From contig JAZQMY010000024.1 in NCBI GenBank assembly GCA_045627045.1, positions 1 through 64,000 of the forward strand: a stretch of DNA of 64,000 nt, in the 5' to 3' direction. Under the pieces are notes generated by a model that worked only from the letters and a program-made list of their open reading frames with translations, searched no databases and was not told the DNA's origin. The first letter of the stretch is position 1. Each line of letters opens with the position of its first letter. Made by a program: the position numbers and the translations under genes. Source of the DNA: SIG351 sp045627045 (GTDB lineage Bacteria; Bacillota; Clostridia; HGM11327). Positions 61,421 through 64,000 of the stretch are shown here, piece after piece.

Positions 61421-63475
61421 TTATTTAACCTCTCTGAAATAAAGACCTTTTGTATGTGCGAATGAAGGTTCTTCTCCTCTGACGAAAAGCGATATTATAT
61501 CATTTACCGTCTTTTTGTCCTCCGATGTGAAGTACAGTGTCCTGAAATCCACATTTCCGGATTTCCTATCTCCCACATAAAGCGGCACGGAATTCATAAG
61601 CTCCGTGTATTTTCTGTTTCTGCACATAAGCATGAATTTCACGTTTGCTCTGTCCGTCAGATATTCTCTTCCGTTGCATCCGTCGCAGCCCTTTTCCGTC
61701 TTTGACGGGCACATTCTCAGCTTCATCAACGGCAGATATCCGTAAGCAATAATGCCTGTCGGAACATTTGCCGAAAGCTTTGATATTCTTGCCATTGCCG
61801 TTTCAAATGAAACAGTAATATCCGATACTCCGAGCTTTTCATATTCTCCCGCAGAAATGGAATTTGTTATATTCAGGTTCATATCTCCCGAAATATCGAA
61901 TCCGAAGCTCCTTGCAAGCTTCAGTGTGCCTATGCTTCCGCAAATAACGTTTTTCACGCCCGATGCCTTCAGCTCTTCCAGCTTTTTTGCGGTTTTTGCA
62001 ATATCATCCTCCCATATCAACGGAGGAATTTCAGCAGCAAGTCTGTCCTTGAGCTTTTCAGTCAGATTCTTATTCCTGATTATCTCATCAAGCGGAAGAA
62101 TTATCCTTTCAAATCTGTCCTCACAGCACATCTGTGACACATTTTCAAATCTTGCCCTCAATGCGCTCTTTGTTCTTTCGGGTGCATCCGGTATTGAATA
62201 GCTTTTTTCGGTAAAACTCCACGGTTCAGTTCTGCCTCTTTCTTCAAGAAGCTTTTCAAGTGCCTCACGCCTCATATCATTGAGCTTTGATGCTGGCAGA
62301 GTAACGTTTCCCGATACCACCGCTCTCAATGAGTCAAGCACAAACGGAGTACCGCCCGTCTTTGAAACAGAACGTCTGATATATTCCTCGCTTGCCCTGA
62401 GCTTTTCCGCAGGTTCAGGCTGACCGCCCGTCACGGTGACATAATTCGTACCGTCGGTAACCGTGAGCACGGAGGGCTCATTTTCCTTCAGCACTGCTTC
62501 GGCATCAAAAGGAACGCTCTGTCGCTCGTTTCTGTAAAGTCCCGTCAGACCGGAAAGGCTTTCCGCAGATGCTTCAACGTCGGACTTTGTTCTTATTCCG
62601 TACATTGAAACCATTCTTTTGCCGGTAAAATAGCCATCAGTGAATCCGCTTCTTGAGAATACCTTTTTCAGTGTCAGTATGTCAGGCTTGCCGCCTTCGA
62701 GCGAAACACGGAGTGCCGTAACTGCCGCCGCAACGTATTCCGGGCGTTTCATTCTTCCTTCTATCTTGAACGACCTCACGCCTGCCTTTGCAAGCTCATC
62801 GGCATTCTCGATATAGGACATATCCTTGAGCGATATTGCATACTCTCTGCCGGCGCGGTTGACAAAATTCAGTCTGCACGGCTGAGCACAAAGTCCTCTG
62901 TTTCCGCTTCTGCCTCCGAGCATTGATGAAAGATAGCACATTCCAGAAACAGACGTACAGAGTGCGCCGTGAATAAATGTTTCCGTCTCGATTTCAGCCG
63001 AAGACGTGATGCTCCTTATTTCATCAATCGTAAGCTCTCTTGCAAGAACCGCTCTTGAGAATCCAAGCTCCTGCACCGCTTTCACGCCTTCTGAATTATG
63101 AACGGCCATCTGCGTGGATGCGTGCATCGGAAGATCAGGGCAACAATCCTTTATTATTCTTGCAACAGCCAAATCCTGCACGATTACTGCATCCGCTCCG
63201 CTTTCTGCAACGGATTTTACGGTGCTTATCAGCTCCTTTATCTCATTGTCAAATATCAGGGTATTGAGTGTTACGTGTACCTTGACATTTCTCTTATGGC
63301 AATAGGATACAGCGTTCTTCAGATCCTCATCTGTAAAGTTTTCAGCATTCTGCCTTGCATTGAAGCCCTTTGCGCCCATATATACGGCATTGGCTCCTGC
63401 TCTCACTGCGGCAACAAGCTGTTCCTTGCCTCCTACCGGAGCAAGTATTTCAGGTAATTCATCCGTCGTTCTCAT
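61421..63475 (-). CDS. Peptidase U32 family protein with DUF3656-like region
   Basis: About 684 residues from the ATG at 63475 (MRTTDELPEILAPVGGKEQL), which overlaps the ECF gene stop by 4 nt. The N-terminal U32 TIM barrel has AVYMGAKGFNARQNAENF, the signature ETFIHGALCTSVSGMCYLSS and GRSGNRGLCAQPCRLNF with conserved cysteines, and FKIEGRMKRPEYVAAAV. The C-terminal part has CPSKTEKGCDGCNG, completing a likely 4Fe-4S ligand set. Characterised relatives (RlhA, TrhP) hydroxylate 23S rRNA or tRNA and are not proteases; the length and DUF3656-like part favour the RlhA type. Confidence 0.88.
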   Translation of the reverse strand: MRTTDELPEILAPVGGKEQLVAAVRAGANAVYMGAKGFNARQNAENFTDEDLKNAVSYCHKRNVKVHVTLNTLIFDNEIKELISTVKSVAESGADAVIVQDLAVARIIKDCCPDLPMHASTQMAVHNSEGVKAVQELGFSRAVLARELTIDEIRSITSSAEIETETFIHGALCTSVSGMCYLSSMLGGRSGNRGLCAQPCRLNFVNRAGREYAISLKDMSYIENADELAKAGVRSFKIEGRMKRPEYVAAAVTALRVSLEGGKPDILTLKKVFSRSGFTDGYFTGKRMVSMYGIRTKSDVEASAESLSGLTGLYRNERQSVPFDAEAVLKENEPSVLTVTDGTNYVTVTGGQPEPAEKLRASEEYIRRSVSKTGGTPFVLDSLRAVVSGNVTLPASKLNDMRREALEKLLEERGRTEPWSFTEKSYSIPDAPERTKSALRARFENVSQMCCEDRFERIILPLDEIIRNKNLTEKLKDRLAAEIPPLIWEDDIAKTAKKLEELKASGVKNVICGSIGTLKLARSFGFDISGDMNLNITNSISAGEYEKLGVSDITVSFETAMARISKLSANVPTGIIAYGYLPLMKLRMCPSKTEKGCDGCNGREYLTDRANVKFMLMCRNRKYTELMNSVPLYVGDRKSGNVDFRTLYFTSEDKKTVNDIISLFVRGEEPSFAHTKGLYFREVK

Positions 63476-64000
63476 ATTATGCCTCTCAGATACAGTATGG
63501 AAAGAACACAAGCGGCGATCACCAGCAACGCAATTCCCGCCACAACCCACTTGCTTTTCTTGCTTTCAGTTGTTCCGTTGGAAGGCTCAAGTATCTTTGC
63601 ACGTCTCATGGCATTTACAATAGGCTTGTAAATAAGAAGTGTGATCGCACAGTTAAGTGCGCTCTTAATAAGGTTGAACGGCAGGAAAGCAGGAACAAGA
63701 AGCTTTGCTACCTCTTCCCTCGGGTAATTCATATATACAGGTGTCACAATGTAGTTCCAGAGAAGCATGGCACCCGTCATAAGCAAGCCGCCGCAGACAA
63801 GTCCCAGAAGAGCACCTGCCATATCTCTCTTCTTTCTGTAAATCACAGATGCCGTTACTGCAAAAATACTGCTTGATAGTACGTTCATGAAGAAGCCTAT
63901 TATTCCCGTATCACTTACAGTGAGCATTTCTATCAGCGAAGACAGCACTGCTATCACGAGCGCCGAAACAGGCCCGTATATGAAGCCTCCCAGAACTATA
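63472..64000 (-). CDS. ECF transporter S component, RibU-like (5' end outside window)
   Basis: The frame stays open to the window edge (residues LGGFIYGPVSALVIAVLSSL), so the N-terminus is missing. The visible part of about 175 residues has four or five helices, including DTGIIGFFMNVLSSSIFAVT and AFLPFNLIKSALNCAITLLI, in the manner of riboflavin-type S components. Such proteins bind a vitamin and work with a shared EcfA-EcfT module. The vitamin is not certain; riboflavin is likeliest from the general pattern. The stop overlaps the U32 gene start. Confidence 0.8.
   Translation of the reverse strand, partial: IVLGGFIYGPVSALVIAVLSSLIEMLTVSDTGIIGFFMNVLSSSIFAVTASVIYRKKRDMAGALLGLVCGGLLMTGAMLLWNYIVTPVYMNYPREEVAKLLVPAFLPFNLIKSALNCAITLLIYKPIVNAMRRAKILEPSNGTTESKKSKWVVAGIALLVIAACVLSILYLRGII

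Overview
The window is a stretch of chromosome from a low-to-middle-GC Gram-positive bacterium, most likely an uncultured gut Clostridia member (Oscillospirales/Ruminococcus-like). The grounds are Bacillota-type proteins (YybS-L9-DnaB cluster, FakA/DegV, long HPF, ECF S component), strong AGGAGG-type ribosome sites, many near-consensus sigma-A promoters with 17-bp spacers, lipoprotein signal peptides and a wealth of secreted carbohydrate-active proteins. The genus is inference. All but four genes lie on the minus strand, so most operons read from high to low coordinates. No rRNA, tRNA, CRISPR, phage or transposase gene was seen.

Layout, low to high coordinates. 1-2173: 3' part missing, a secreted protein built of tandem CBM9/DOMON-like repeats. 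2719-6805: an operon of two FAD-dependent oxidoreductases, a DUF1667 protein and holA (DNA polymerase III delta). 6952-11000: two GT-C membrane glycosyltransferases, each carrying a beta-sandwich outer domain. 11075-14012: dnaB, rplI and a YybS-like membrane protein. 14160-17720: a lipid operon (acyl-AMP ligase fused to an acyl carrier protein, PlsC acyltransferase, membrane-anchored alpha/beta hydrolase with an apparent cysteine nucleophile). 17891-22145: GPH-type sugar symporter, FakA and DegV/FakB. 22399-24626: LURP-one protein, a plus-strand sugar isomerase/epimerase and plus-strand hibernation factor hpf. 24764-29221: MacB-like ABC transporter fusion and an AI-2E family membrane protein. 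29222-29653: an intergenic cluster of stem-loops between direct repeats.

29654-41320 is a glycan-use region: two GH16-fold lipoproteins (one with an intact active site, one lacking the nucleophile), a TIM-barrel isomerase, a 2-hydroxyacid dehydrogenase and two tandem GH38 alpha-mannosidases. 41487-43160 holds two plus-strand genes, a sugar-transfer ATP-grasp enzyme and a left-handed beta-helix acyltransferase, each with its own promoter. 43318-44548 holds an ArsR regulator and a metallo-beta-lactamase-fold hydrolase. 44693-51830 is a tightly coupled three-gene operon: GH5 glucanase lipoprotein, cellulose-synthase-like GT2 and a 1451-residue leucine-rich-repeat surface protein. This is the best candidate for an undescribed system (synthesis, trimming and surface attachment of a beta-glucan-like polymer).

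52012-59860 is a complete arginine operon argG-H-C-J-B-D-F behind a consensus promoter whose -10 sits in a palindrome resembling an ArgR site. 60123-64000 carries an MFS transporter, a U32 peptidase-family protein and a partial ECF transporter S component that runs off the window.
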